Source: Bemisia tabaci (taxonomy: Eukaryota; Arthropoda; Insecta; Hemiptera; Aleyrodidae). Taken from it: 64,000 nucleotides of DNA. Of the stretch, positions 22,079 through 33,893 are shown in pieces. The stretch's first letter is position 1. Each line of letters begins with the position of its first letter. Location: NCBI RefSeq assembly GCF_918797505.1, contig NC_092801.1, positions 32,936,487-33,000,486 of the forward strand, in the 5' to 3' direction. The translations under genes were made by a program, and so were the position numbers. The notes beneath the pieces are model-generated. The model was not told where the DNA came from, searched no databases, and saw only the letters and a list, made by a program, of their open reading frames with translations.

Positions 22079-22215
22079 TGGACTGCATTTTGAAATTTGG
22101 AACTATAAATTCTGGCTCTTCTGGAAAAACACTTATATGCATAGGGAAACTATTGGCACATACATTGTTTTTAAACCGGGCTAGAATCTATAAGTCCAAA
22201 TTGCAAAATGTAGTC
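22079..22215. mobile_element. Short MITE, GACTGCATTTTGCAA family, second complete copy
   Basis: It matches 9864-10001 nearly base for base, from GGACTGCATTTTGAAATTTGG to TTGCAAAATGTAGTCT. It is about 320 bp below the BTB stop codon and may be in that gene's 3' UTR. Confidence 0.8.
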
Positions 22216-22531
22216 TATTTAATCTGTCTAGTTGATAGGGACAGACAGCAGGGACAATTTTCTCATTTGTGATGTATGCGTAAAAGAAGGATAAAAATAA
22301 CTAGAAGACACTATAGCTATAGGAGAGAGGGGACAAGAAAATATTAATACTACAGAACGAGGCAAAGAAAATGAGTGATTGAAATAAAATTGCAAAAGTA
22401 AATTGAGAAAAAGTTTCATGGATTCTGAAATAGGAAAAATATGATGTAAACAACAGAGGGCAGTGTTACTGAGAGATCCTGGATATGTCTCCATGAGTAT
22501 TGCGTTTAGTAAAATGGGTCCATAATATGCC

Positions 22532-25500
22532 TTAGTTCTGGTTTAGTCGAAAGGTGAAGTCTGCACGTAAGGGAAATGGATCGGGGATTGGTGGTGTTAG
22601 TTGGAGTTGGTTTTCCTTTTGGAAATCACATGTAGGCACGAATGCCCTTAAACGGATGATAATCAACGACTCATTATCAATTCCATAATCTAAAAGTGGA
22701 CAAGACTCGATCAGTTCGATATTTTCATGATACCACGAAATGTAAGGCCTCGGGGACATGAGACTAGCGCCGGCCCCGTACGTGAGTTTCGTCGATATAA
22801 TAGGATATAATTCTGCAACCGTGTCCAATAATTTTGCTTCTGTACGGAAAATTTTCTGTGTTGGTTCATAGAAGACTAAAAGCTGGATTCTGAAAACCAC
22901 CAAAAACAAAACAAAATTTAAAGACTCCTCAAGTAGCATTTGGTAACTGAAATGTAGCATTATATTCCGATAATATTGCAAAATTATGTCAATATTATAG
23001 AAATTTTTTGATAAGAGAGGCAAAAGAAGTTTGTCTACATTCGGAAGTTTAAAAAAGAAACACGGCATTAACATTTAGAATAAGTTAAGACTGAATTAAA
23101 AACTGATAGCAATTCAAAGAACGTTTCATCCCCAAAAAAGGGCCGTATTCGTAGTTATTCATTAAAAGGCTCCCTAGGAAGCCCCATACGGTTTATATTG
23201 TAATTTAAGGCGGTTTGAGGAGATCCTTTGCAAAGTATCATCAGACGGACAATAGGTCCGTTGCACGTAAGAAATACATCCAAATAAATAAATTATATAC
23301 ATAAAATCGCACGAAAATCACGTTGGGCATGTCAAAAAGTCTGAAATCCATCCTTTGCGCGCAATCTGTTTAGTATGTAACTTGCTTTTTCAAGTTTCCT
23401 CCGTCTGTGGGCAGTTTTCTCTGTCACCGCCGACCGGGTTTGCACAGCAGAAAGACTAGTATGAGTAAACAAACGATTTCACTGACGTTTTATATTGTAT
23501 GATTTCAATCAGTTTCAAGCATTTGTTTCCTTTTTCTCTCTTTATTTTGCAAAAAAAAAAAAAAAGCGTTGAAATCTTACACAAGGAGTGTTTATGACAG
23601 TTCACAAGATTGTTTGTTTACTTAGGTTAGGTCCCTCTCTCCGAGCAAACCAGACTGGCGGGCACCACAAAAAACTGCCCGCTTTCACGGTAAATTGGAA
23701 AAAGCATGTTGCAAATTATGCAAATTGCGCTGAGGAGTGGATTCCTGACTTTCTTGATAAGACCGACGGAAGTTCTGAGCTAATTTACCCTTGGAAAATA
23801 TGTTCAGTTAGCTGTATCTCTTCCGTGCAACAGACCCATTTCAACGAATCTCGGGTGAAATTCAGCGGTGTAACTTTGGAAACAGATCCTTCAGGGAATA
23901 GCAAGATTCTGCTTCAACAAAAAATTAAAATTACAAAAAAAAGTAGTGCTGCCAATTTGGCTACCTTAAAGTTTTTCCAGATCATAGAATTTTTTTTTTC
24001 CTGTTCTTGATATTTTACTGAGGCAAACTCTTGTTATCCACATTAAGGATCTATTTTCGAAGTTAAACTACTAAATTTCACTTGAGATTCGCTAAAATTG
24101 TCCTGTTTATGATGCTTTGTGAAGGATCTCCTTAAAGCTCCTTTAAACGCAAAGTAAACTTCTTTTAATGTAAACTAATTTTATTATTAAGTTAATAATT
24201 AATATTCTCAATGTGAGAAAGAGCTCATCTGAGCAAACATTTTCTTTCAGAAAAAAGATGAATAATGAGAATATCAGTTTTACACTGAAATTAAGTGCAA
24301 ATCATGAACACCCAGACTAAACTGATTTCGTGGCTAAGTCACTGGCCAATACTAATTTATTTCCTTATAGTGCCAAATGTGTTATTATTCTTGATAAATT
24401 TAGTCTATGCTTCAACGGATAATTTCTTTCAAGTTGAAAATTAGGTATTAGAATTAATTTGAAGTCAATGAATATTCCATGGTTTTTCTTCTCTGTGGGA
24501 AGCAAATCCTGGAAAAACTCCAAGGAGTGATGTAGATTTGTTCCTCAAAAAAATAAAATGGGAGTGGAGATTTTAAACACTGCAACTGAGATGCATAGTT
24601 TGGGAGTTTCACCATCCAAATTTATTCAAGATCATTTTAGGGTTTCCATAATTTCTTCAGTTTCTGAATGCTTGAATTTTCCTGGACTTCCCTTTCCTTT
24701 CCCTTGACTCCAAAATTCCCTGATTAACTAAATTTTCAGGGCTTTTACCTGTCTTTCCATTACTTTCAATCAAACTCTAAATTTTTTCTCTTGATTGCGC
24801 TGACTTTTGCCAAAGTATGGACAAAATCATCTTTTCGAGATATTCAAATTGAAGAAATAGGCACTCTGGAGTTGTTTAGGCTCTCTCAGTAGGCACCGTC
24901 TGAAGTTGCTGAGCTTACGCACTACTCGCAAAAATCCCTGACTTTTCCAGGTCCCCGTAAATTCCCTGATCTTCCCTATTTTCCAGACAGCTTGCAACCC
25001 TGTCATTCACTGTTTAATTTTGGCATCTTTAATGCTTGAGTTTGACACTGTACGTACTTCCATTTTCATAGTTTTTTATGCTTTGCATGAGAAGTAAAGA
25101 AATATGGAAACAACAAGTTATGAACACATACTTACGATTTTGGAAAGCGAGGGACTGGTCTGAGGTTTTCAGGTCTTGGCTTGGAGTTCAAGTATACATA
25201 AATGGATAGTTCCTCTTCTGTAGAAAGGATGCCTGAGGCAGAAACAACCTCTGTAAATTCCTTCGGAGACATCAGTCTGAACCGAATCAAGGAGAGGGCT
25301 TGTTTCAAGACAGACTTCATATTCTCGATGCTCGCATCCAAGTCTTGTCTCAGGCATTCAACTTTTGCCCACCTGTAAACAGTTTAAGAAAGGTTTCATA
25401 CATACATACATAAAGCCGCTTTTATAGCGCTGCCTCGCGCTCTGCGACGCCCAAACACCATTGCCCCCAATCCACCCAGAGATCATCAGGCAATTGGCAC

Positions 25501-28500
25501 CTTCTGATCTCTTCCTCCACCCCTTGTCGCCAACCTTTCACAGAAGAAAGATTCAAAGAAGAAAGAAGAAAGGTTTCAAACGACTGGAGAAAACTAAGAT
25601 GCAGCCAGACAAAGGGTCATTACAAGCGAAACCCAAATTGTCTAAATAGTCTATAAAGCCTTTTGGGATCTTGTTTAAATTTAATCTGTTTGCCTCAAAC
25701 TTACGATTCATCTAAGTTAAAATAATGATCTGTAGGTATTAATTGGGCTAACGAAATGGAATATTGATAACTATATGCAAAAAATTCTATCTCATTTTTA
25801 ATGTTTGAAGATATCAGATTATGTTTCATTTTCTTTAAGGAGACTAATCAAAATGTTTCCTTGCAATTGAGCATATTTTTTTTTTTTTTTTTTTTTTTTT
25901 GAATGAGTGAAATCATATTCTAGCTATTTCTATAGAGTGAGTTGTTTTTAGTAACAGATTTTAACTGAGATTTATCTAGATTTTTTTCACGAATGGGAAG
26001 TTTTAATGGACTAATTACGACCTTGAAGTGTAAAACCTGCTAACTTTCTTAGAACTTTTATCTCAACTGTGCGAAATTGTTGTTTGAAGCACTTTGTTTC
26101 AGCTCTAGTCTCTGCAGCAAACTTTGACATGGGCCTAAAAATGGTCTTGTAGACCCTGATATATTATTCTTTGCAAGGAAAACTGATCAAAATTTTCCCT
26201 TGAAATTTTCTGTGATTTTTTTAGAGTGAGTTATGAAAGTTCACTGAAAATGTTTGTGAAAACTGTAAATTAGTTTTCTGTCAAAAACACGAAACATGAG
26301 TGGAGATTTACAACGTCTCAAACTGACATATGCATTTTTTGACTTTAACCATCAATATGTTTCAATTTGAACCTTTCCTTGACTCTGTTACAAGCAATGA
26401 CTTGAACGAACAGATTTCATGGACAAACCTCCTTATAAAATTTCTTATGATGAAAACTGTGTAAGTTAAAAGTAAAGATAAGGTATCAAAGTCACAAACC
26501 CAAGAAGCGCTTGGAATAAAGAGACCTCTTCGATTTTGAGATGCTTCATTTCTAAGATGAAACAAATAGTTTCGATGTCAAGGTCGAGAAAACACTCTTT
26601 GTGACTCAGCGTGTGTGTATCATCAGATTTTGAGCAAAGAGAAATTGCACTGGTTGCCTCTTCAGCTAACAATAGGGAGCATGCATCTATGAGCTCTGTC
26701 TCTCCCAAAAATTTCGCCTGGGGAAAAAAAAGACATGAAATCTAAAAAAAAAAGTTGCGAAGAATACTGGGTAAGTCATTAAATTCCTGATAGATACTTG
26801 AATGATGCTGATCGATCTGATGCTTCATTATTAAGTACACATTTATTACACTTAATCTGACATGAGCCTGAGAGATAGGACTGTGATCAGTCCTTAGGAG
26901 AAACCACAGTCTGCATTCATTTCATCCCCTTAAATTGAAAAATCTTATGACTTGAATTTTTTTGTCCCAAATATTTCAAAGCAAAATACTGCATGAAGTT
27001 TTTGTGAAAAATTAGCAGCCTACATGATTACATTCTGGCAAATAGCGCTTTTGCAAGCGCCGAATTGCCTTGAAAATAAGAATTTCTAATGTAAATTCTA
27101 GCGAAAACGCATCCCCAAGCTTAAAAGGCTCAAACCAGTTATTTTGGATGATTTGAGAGGCTTAAAATAAATGTTATAAAAAGAACGTTTTTCCTTGGCC
27201 AGCAGCTAAGGATGCAACATGGCTGCTATGCGATTAAAACCACAAACAAACAATTTCATCTAAAAATATATAGCCTCAAATTTTCACTTCAAACAGCAAT
27301 AATATTGCGAGCGTAGTCCAGATGCAAAACCTCTCATTACAACTGCAACCTAAGGTTAAATGGACAAACAAGAATGAAATGTTACAAGGCTACAATTTCT
27401 TCTTGTAACGTAAAACAATTCTATAGCGCAATATTATTCTGTTCGAAACTAGGTTTAACTTTTGGCAAATTCGAAAATCCTTTTCTCAGCTAATTTGATT
27501 CTATGAAAAATAAGGAAATGTAGGCAACTCATTCTTTAACATAGGTTCTTTTTGTAAATGAATTTAAAAAAATTGTGCAATAGCCTCATTGAATGTCTTG
27601 ATTTGAGAAGTGCTTAACATAGAAACTATTTAAGTTCCAGAAAATGAAAAAACCTGATTCAGCCAAAAATTTTAAGTAAATAGAGAATTTTCTTGGTACA
27701 TGTTATCCAGTCCCCACGAGGAGCCTTTCAACCAAACTTTATGAACTTGTGGCTCATGGTAAAAAATGTGTAAAATTCCGGATGTAGGTATAATACGTTG
27801 CAGGCAAATAGCCAAAACAGGCATTTCATCAAATACCTGGGCAGATGGTCAAATTTTGAAAGTTTACAAAGTTTCGCATGTTTTTACAAACAGCTCCCGA
27901 ATTTTCGATATTTTGAAAGTAAAAATTCATCAAACTACAAGCTATCACTGTATTTTTTGTTTCAAAACGCTCCTATTAACTTTTAGCCATCAAAATTATA
28001 TAAACCCTGTATTTGAAAAAATTATGAATATTTTAAAATAAATGTTCCTTTCTGGGCTGGAAATCATTACAGCAACTATAAAATGACGCAAATTTGTAAC
28101 AATACTTCCTGTCTGCGAAGACAAATAATTACTTTGTCCAAAATCAGCGGAAAAATCAGAATTTTAATCTGAGAGAGAATATTTGACACAAATTTTCAGG
28201 CATTTGACCAAATGCCTGATTTGGTTATTTGCCTGCAGCATATACAACAACTTGATTAATAATACTGATTCATATTTCAATTGAGAATACAGCACTGTCA
28301 ATTCCCTTACCTTCATTAATCGAAAACAAACATTTGCACTAGACAGACTTTTTTTGAGGAAATCGATACACTTATTCTTCAATGCTTCTACGTCATATTT
28401 TATCGCTGCATATAAAATAGGCCAAGCATCGCAGCGAAGTTCAGCTTTTTCACAGTAAATGAATCTGCAACAAACAAAAACACTACGATGTTATAATTTT

Positions 28501-30662
28501 GCACTGCACAAAGTTAATTAAAAAATTGAAACTGTGAATTAGTAGCCACTTGCTTTTTTTAGGGCCACCACAGAATTTAGAATATAAAATTCCTTGACAC
28601 AGTTTGGTAAAATTTCCTGCCAGTTGAGGATATGCGATAATTTATGCCATAATTTAAAATAGTTTTCAGGCAAACTTTGTTTTTTCAAAACATCAAACCC
28701 ATTCTAGAGAGCAAATACAGGGAACAACAATTTTTCCTGGACACTTTCAAAATTTTTCCTGACATTTCTAGGTTTTCCTTGACTCTTGGAAATTTTTCAA
28801 CATTTCCCTGTATTCCCTGACCAGGGCAACCTTGTGGAAACTAATTACAGCGGTGCAGAAAATTCTTCAGAGCAGGGGCAAGGCATGCTTTGTAATGAGT
28901 TGATTAATTTGTCATTTAAACCTATGAAAAAGGATCGATTATCAGGGTGTTCACAATGAACACCTGAAGTAAAAATCGATCCTTTTTCATAGCTTTTAGA
29001 TAGAATTCACTTGATTTATGTTTTACGACTGCTTCAAAGTAAAAACTATACGCAGTCTCTGCCTCCAAAATTTCTTCATTCTTAGGGAATGTCTTCACTC
29101 TGCAAAACAGTCGAGAGTACTTGTTCAGTGAAAACATTTCAGAAATATGCACACTGCTTCATTACATCTATCATTTTTCATTAAAGAAAGAAGAAACTAA
29201 CATTTTTATAGAGCAATTTTCTTGGTGTACCTAGGTGTCCCAGAGATAGGTGTATTTTTATAAACTAGTTAAATTTGAATAATTATCATACCTGGATTAA
29301 TAGAAAGCGAAACTATTGGAATAATGTGTATTATGAAAATATTAGTATTTTTTTAGTTTAAATTTCCAATTTTCATATTTGATTTTTTTAAAATTCTGTA
29401 ATTTTGAATAAATACAGTATAAAGATCCTATACATAAAGCTTGTAAATATAAATGAACAACTTAATTTGGGGAAAAGGCTGCAAATAAAGAACAAAGAAT
29501 AAACAAAACCCGGAACGTTTCAAAATCGGTACAATTTCATTTTCAACCGGAAAATAAATTAAAAATAAAACGAGCCGTCGCTACGCTGTTATTGCAAGAC
29601 CGAGACTCCAATACGGATTCCAATACTATTGAGTCTCAGTCTCGCAATAACAGCGTAGCGACGGCTCGTTTTATTTTTAATTTATTTTCCAGTTGAAAAT
29701 TAAATTGTAACGATTTTGAAACGTTCCGGGTTTTGTTTATTCTTTGTTCTTTATTTGCAGCCTTTTCCCCAAATTAAGTTAATTGTTCATTTATTATGTG
29801 TATTTTGGCTGATTAAGTTGTTTCTCATTCTTGTAAATATATATACTATTAAAATGGAGAATTTGCATGCAAATTTTGTACTACTTCATCTGAAAGTGCT
29901 TAAAGAGCTGATTTCTCAGTATTTTTTATAATATTTTTCTGAAATGGGAAATAGTGTGAAAATTGATTTAAAAGTGAGAAAATGCACCGCCTAGTGACGT
30001 CATCCGGCAGCATTTCCCATTTAAACACATGTATTATGGCAGATTAGATCATTTTGTCATATTTTCTCCAATAATTGTTCAATTCATGAACAAAGAGTAT
30101 CCACATGTCCAGTTCACTCAGTACTTTCCACTTAAACACCAAATTCATCAAATTTCAGACACCTGCAAATTCTCTGTTATTACAATAGTATTTGATCATT
30201 TCATTATTAATTTAAATGAAAAAAATTATCAATTTCATGTTATTAATTTCTTGAGAGGAAAAGAGGTGAACAAAAAAAATGACAAGAAAAAGTATGTATT
30301 TACCTGAGAAGTTCATAGAAAGCATCTGGCTTTACATCAGGTATCTCAATTTCGCTTTCATCAGACGACCACCGTTCACTTAGCATGGTTGCAAAAACTG
30401 GGCTCCCGACTGAAAGGATGCTCTTGATTGCTTGGAATCTCTTCTTTTCTTCACCAACAATGAAACATACATCTGTGAAAAGATTCTTCTTCAGAACATA
30501 TTCATTCTTATCCACAAGACTTCTCTTACGCCAGTCTTCATTATTCTCGATTCCGACTGATTCAGGAATCGCATCTGCCACCTCTTTATTTGTGTTATGT
30601 AGTAGTTTAGTTGCATCCTTTGTTTCACTGATTGGAATATTTCCAGCTAATAATTGAAGCAT
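22532..30662 (-). CDS. BTB-BACK domain protein with ubiquitin-like C-terminal domain, five exons, complete
   Basis: Exons, minus strand: 30304-30662, 28311-28464, 26500-26717, 25136-25372 and 22532-22889 (stop TAA 22532-22534). Introns have GT/AG borders and phases 2, 0, 2 and 2, giving 441 residues. The BTB domain is at about 61-165 (LFTDVCFIVG, FQAIKSILSVGSPVF, FYELLRFIYCE, LYAAIKYDV). A BACK segment is at about 170-290 (AKFLGETELIDACSLL, FLDLDIETICFIL, WAKVECL). Residues 324-406 do not resemble the PHR domain usual after BTB-BACK in BTBD3/6 relatives. They resemble ubiquitin instead: a LLDTVAEL helix start, then LLDYGIDNES and IIIRLR. BTB-BACK proteins commonly bind cullin-3, so this is probably a ubiquitin-ligase adaptor; that is inferred. 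The start is the first ATG of exon 1; a CAG directly before it may be an acceptor from a 5' UTR exon. Confidence 0.85.
23335..23760. mobile_element. Fold-back element next to the last BTB exon
   Basis: Arms of about 165 bp are inverted: GTGGGCAGTTTTCTCTGTCACCG..GGTTTGC at 23404 against GCAAACCAGACTGGCGGGCACC..AACTGCCCGC near 23650. The similarity extends outward to ACTTGCTTTTTCAAG / AAAAAGCATGTT and inward to AGTAAACAAACGATT / TTGTTTGTTTACTTA. It lies within BTB intron 4. Confidence 0.7.
24640..25003. repeat. TTCCCTGA-rich repeat ending in GCAACCCTG
   Basis: Many TTTCCCTGA, CCCTGACTTTTCCAGG and TTCCCTGATTTTCC variants end at TTGCAACCCTGTC. Other members lie at 28580-28834 and 51191-51489. 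It is within BTB intron 4. Confidence 0.55.
25402..25590. repeat. CATACATAAAGCCGCTTTTATAGCGCT repeat fragment
   Basis: A CATACATA microsatellite leads into AAAGCCGCTTTTATAGCGCT and a GC-rich body, the look of a 3' retroelement tail. AAAGCCGCTTTCATAGCGCTC recurs at 50337-50360. It lies immediately upstream of BTB exon 4, in intron 3. Confidence 0.45.
25868..25900. repeat. Poly-T tract
   Basis: An uninterrupted run of about 30 T in BTB intron 3. Similar long T runs lie at 46050-46074 and 52712-52745. Confidence 0.9.
28580..28834. repeat. TTTTCCTGACA-rich repeat ending in GGCAACCTTG
   Basis: TTCCTGGACACTTTC, TTTTTCCTGACATTTC and TTCCCTGACC variants end at CCAGGGCAACCTTG. It is the same family as 24640-25003 and 51191-51489, and lies in BTB intron 1. 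Confidence 0.5.
29451..29793. mobile_element. Near-perfect palindrome with arms of about 160 bp
   Basis: The left arm starts AAATGAACAACTTAATTTGG and the right ends CCAAATTAAGTTAATTGTTCATTT. Shared blocks include AAAACCCGGAACGTTTCAAAATCG and AAAACGAGCCGTCGCTACGCTG, with only scattered differences. The spacer is about 20 bp. It lies in BTB intron 1. A small poly-purine/AT context and no coding potential suggest a young fold-back MITE or a recent inverted duplication. Confidence 0.9.
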
Positions 30663-30851
30663 TTTCTGTGAATGAAAAAAGATAAAAGATCAATGACATT
30701 TCATTACTGATCACATTCTGTCAAACATAAGTAATACCTCTGCAACCTATGCACGAAGGCCTGAGACTTCTGAGTTCGAGACATACAAGAAATCCGAAAA
30801 TATATCCGAATATATCTAACTTTAAAATGAGTCTGCGATGGATTATTCTGC

Positions 30852-31108
30852 CGAGCTTAGGAGAAATGCTGTGTGAGCTATCAGGTGTTGCCAAATTTTC
30901 TTTAAAAAATTAGGAATTTTCAGAAAAATGTGTGAATATTTCTCTTCTGATTTTTTAAAGGATTTTCATTGTAATTTGATCAAAAAAAGTCTGAAAATTG
31001 AAAGGAAAAGTACTTAGGCATATCTTTTATCAAACATAAATTTTTCGGAGAAGAAATTTGGCAACATTTAAATGATTATACGGCGTTTTTGCTTAGCATT
31101 GCAGTACT
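30852..31108. repeat. Diverged member of the GGAAGAACGCCGTATGAACATTC hairpin family
   Basis: It contains GGTGTTGCCAAATTTTC and, near the right end, ATTTGGCAACATTTAAATGATTATACGGCGTTTTTGCTTAGCATTGCAGTAC (31056-31108). This matches the right end of the copies at 34680 and 55516. The left end is poorly conserved. Confidence 0.5.
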
Positions 31109-31790
31109 CTGAAGTGCTGAGGAATCATGTCGTACAAACATTGCAGCGTGACAGGTATTCTTGAAAGTCAAAATTTCCTGACTTTTCAGGGTTGATACGA
31201 TTCTCTGACTTTGCCATTGGCTTTTCAATTTTTTTTTTTTTTTTTGTCTGTGTACTTTCTCATGAACTTTATTTTCACAAAAATATTCAGCATGAAGTTT
31301 CATGAAATTGAAAAAGTCTAAAATTTGAAGGCAGGATTTCTCAATTTCCTTGATAGTGAGCAAGGGCCGTAGAAAATGCAGAGGCTGATAGAGGGTCTCA
31401 GTTCATATCTGGAGCCGACTTCCATTCTTTGAAAGAAGAGAAGTTCCACGACACATATTACAGAAAAAGCTGTATTTACATTAATTGATCTAATTTTAGA
31501 TACATAAACAATGATCACCTAGTTCTATCTGAAATATAATGGAGGAAAGCTGCACCTTAATTCTTAAACTTCAAGCCTTGTCTAACGATTCATTTCATAT
31601 GGGCTCCTTAACTTATTTATAGAAATGAAAATTCAGCCTTCATAGTGTCCACGCCTGATACATCAGGCAGAAGATCTGCCATCTTAATTCTTGCACCTAC
31701 TTCCGATGCTAAACTGAAAGAAGCTATGTAGGTAGGTACCTTATCTTCTGTCACACTCTACAACTGCGTAAAAACGTATTTTGCGTGGAC

Positions 31791-32426
31791 CAGGGCCGGA
31801 TTTAGCTTTTTGCCGCCCCTGGGTCTGCAATATTTCGCCACTATATTGTCAACAGTATCCCCTCATACCCCTCTCCGCACTCCCAACTTCCCACGCCATC
31901 TCATCTTGCCCCTCCCCCCCTCGTGCACCGCCTGGGCGCGTGCGCGTAGCTGCTTCAAAATGCGCCGCGAATATATAAAATGGAATGGATGGATGAGACA
32001 AAAATAAAATGTGGAGACAAAGTTGAAGCTAGTGTAGCTCAATGTATTAGTTGCAATGCATTTTCGGAAGATCAGGTTAAAAAGTTTTTCTCCGGGTTTT
32101 CAGTTTAGCAAAGCTGTCAACCAGAGCATCAACGTCTAAATTGATTATCAAGTCTGCCTCGATGTTTAAAATTGCCGTGTTGTTTAGTATCACTCCAACG
32201 AACAATCATCCTAGCACTCAAGGCCAGACCTAAGGGGCGGCAGCTTTGCCGCTCCCGTCAAGCGTCAACTTCCTTCCTTCATACATTTTGCCGCTCATCT
32301 TTTCACTTCGCTCCGTCTCTGTCTCCATTTTTTCCTTTTTTCTCGCTTTAACTTTCAATTAATCCAGTGCCAAAATTTGCCGCTATGGGCAAGTGCCCCA
32401 GTGCCCTATAGGTAAATCCGGCCCTG
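31791..32426. mobile_element. hAT-type MITE, CAGGGCCGGATTTA family, second copy, with 8-bp duplication
   Basis: It opens CAGGGCCGGATTTAGC and closes TAAATCCGGCCCTG, with an exact GCGTGGAC direct repeat at 31783-31790 and 32427-32434. TTTGCCGC-rich subterminal DNA is shared with 4145-4881. No transposase frame is seen. Confidence 0.9.
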
Positions 32427-32763
32427 GCGTGGACCCGAAAAGAATAAATTATCAGCCTTTCTATTCTATTATTGAGTCTAGAGTACAGAAGAGTGTTCTG
32501 CAAACCTTGCCAGACAACAACGTTGCAAATTGGCAAATGGTGATCCGTTGCATTGACTCAGCGCGAGCACATGTACAGGTTCCATGAGGAGGCTAAGAGA
32601 AGTACTTAGGAGGATTCAAATTTATTATTTAGAGCTTGAAATACGCTGTTAACATACCTGACAGCAGAGAGAAGAGTACTGAGGAGACGATAACTGAGAA
32701 AACAACAAGATTGAATTGTGAAAGAAATGATTTTACTTCCACATGAAATAGTGTGTTCACTTG

Positions 32764-32830
32764 ATCACTCGCCGATGCCAGAACATGAAAGAAATTTCTT
32801 TTTCTAGTCTATTTCTTTCATGGCCAGAAC
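32764..32830. repeat. Small CATGAAAGAAAT / ATTTCTTTCATGG hairpin
   Basis: ACATGAAAGAAATTTC and ATTTCTTTCATGGCCAGAAC, with the GCCAGAAC block also repeated directly on both sides. It is short and non-coding. Confidence 0.5.
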
Positions 32831-33817
32831 AAGTAGAACTAAGTAAACAAGACATGAACCGGAAGTGAGGTTAAGTATTTGTTTACACTAGACAAAAATT
32901 TCGGTTACGTCTGCAGAGAAAAATTGCCCGTACTTACATGTTGCATTAATGATACTTTTCAAAGCTTATGACATTAGAGATGAGTTGTAGGGAAAATTTA
33001 AAATTCAATGTGTAAATAGATTATTTTAGTGAGGACTTTCAATGTTATTAATGCTAAAAAGATTAAAAATCTATGAAAGAGGTGAAACAGGTGAACAGTG
33101 CAATGGAGTTCGTAAAGTGGCCCACTTGCAACTGAGCACTTCCGCGCGCGATTTTCAAATCTCCGAAAGTCAAGGCCGTCGTCCTTCTCCACCCCCCTCC
33201 CCTCCGCCTCGTCTCCAAAACCCATCTTAACTTAAATAAGACATGTTTTATTCTCTTGGTGCATACTTTCACAAGTATCGAAGACTTGAGGAAGCATTCA
33301 AATTACTAAATGCAATTCAGAGTCTATTAAAACTCTAACGATGAGGCAGTCAAACAAATGAGGACCTTTGCGACCAAACAGCTTATACCCACGTCTACGT
33401 CGCTAGGATTGTGCAACTTTTCCTCTTTTTTTCACAAGTATCTGAAATCAACCACATTATAAATTTACACGGCCCAGCTTACTGCATTTCTACCAACTGA
33501 CAGTTCAATGTGAGCACGATCTCAGCAATGCTGACATGGATGTTAGCAGTTTGGTCAGAAAGGTCTTCAAATACACCACATTTTGCAATAAGGAAGAGTG
33601 CTTTCTGGCTCACAAGGGGAGCTTCCCAAGTGTAACCGGAATTTCGAGTTGAAATTTCGCATGAAGATACTAGAGATGATTTTAGGGATGCCGTATTTTT
33701 TCGTTTTTTCGAATGGGGTCGGGAAAGCCCTCAAAAAAAGGGCTAAAGATGCGGAAAAACCGCGTGCGCTAGCGGCACAAGGTAAACATAGGTGATAGAG
33801 GCTCCCCTTCCTTATCA

Positions 33818-33893
33818 GTACCGCGTGGCCAAACGGTAGCGCGCTCGCCTCGCAGGCGGGAGGTCCTGGGATCGGATCCTGGTTACTGCCCGT
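33818..33893 (+). repeat. tRNA-like sequence (Ala-CGC-like), left palindrome arm
   Basis: The A box TGGCCAAACGG and B box GGATCGGATCC are well spaced for RNA polymerase III. An anticodon stem CTCGC/GCGGG closes a loop CTCGCAG, whose centre would read CGC (alanine). The acceptor stem does not pair convincingly and the D stem is weak. It is therefore more likely a tRNA-derived element or pseudogene than a working tRNA. Confidence 0.5.

Noticed and set aside
22889..23074. Upstream extension of the final BTB exon to a start at 23074
   Set aside because: A TTTTCAG acceptor at 22890 with correct phase joins exon 4. The upstream part is a hydrophobic intronic frame.
33818..33893. Functional tRNA-Ala gene
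   Set aside because: Promoter boxes and anticodon arm are present, but the acceptor stem does not pair and the D stem is weak, so only a tRNA-like unit is claimed.
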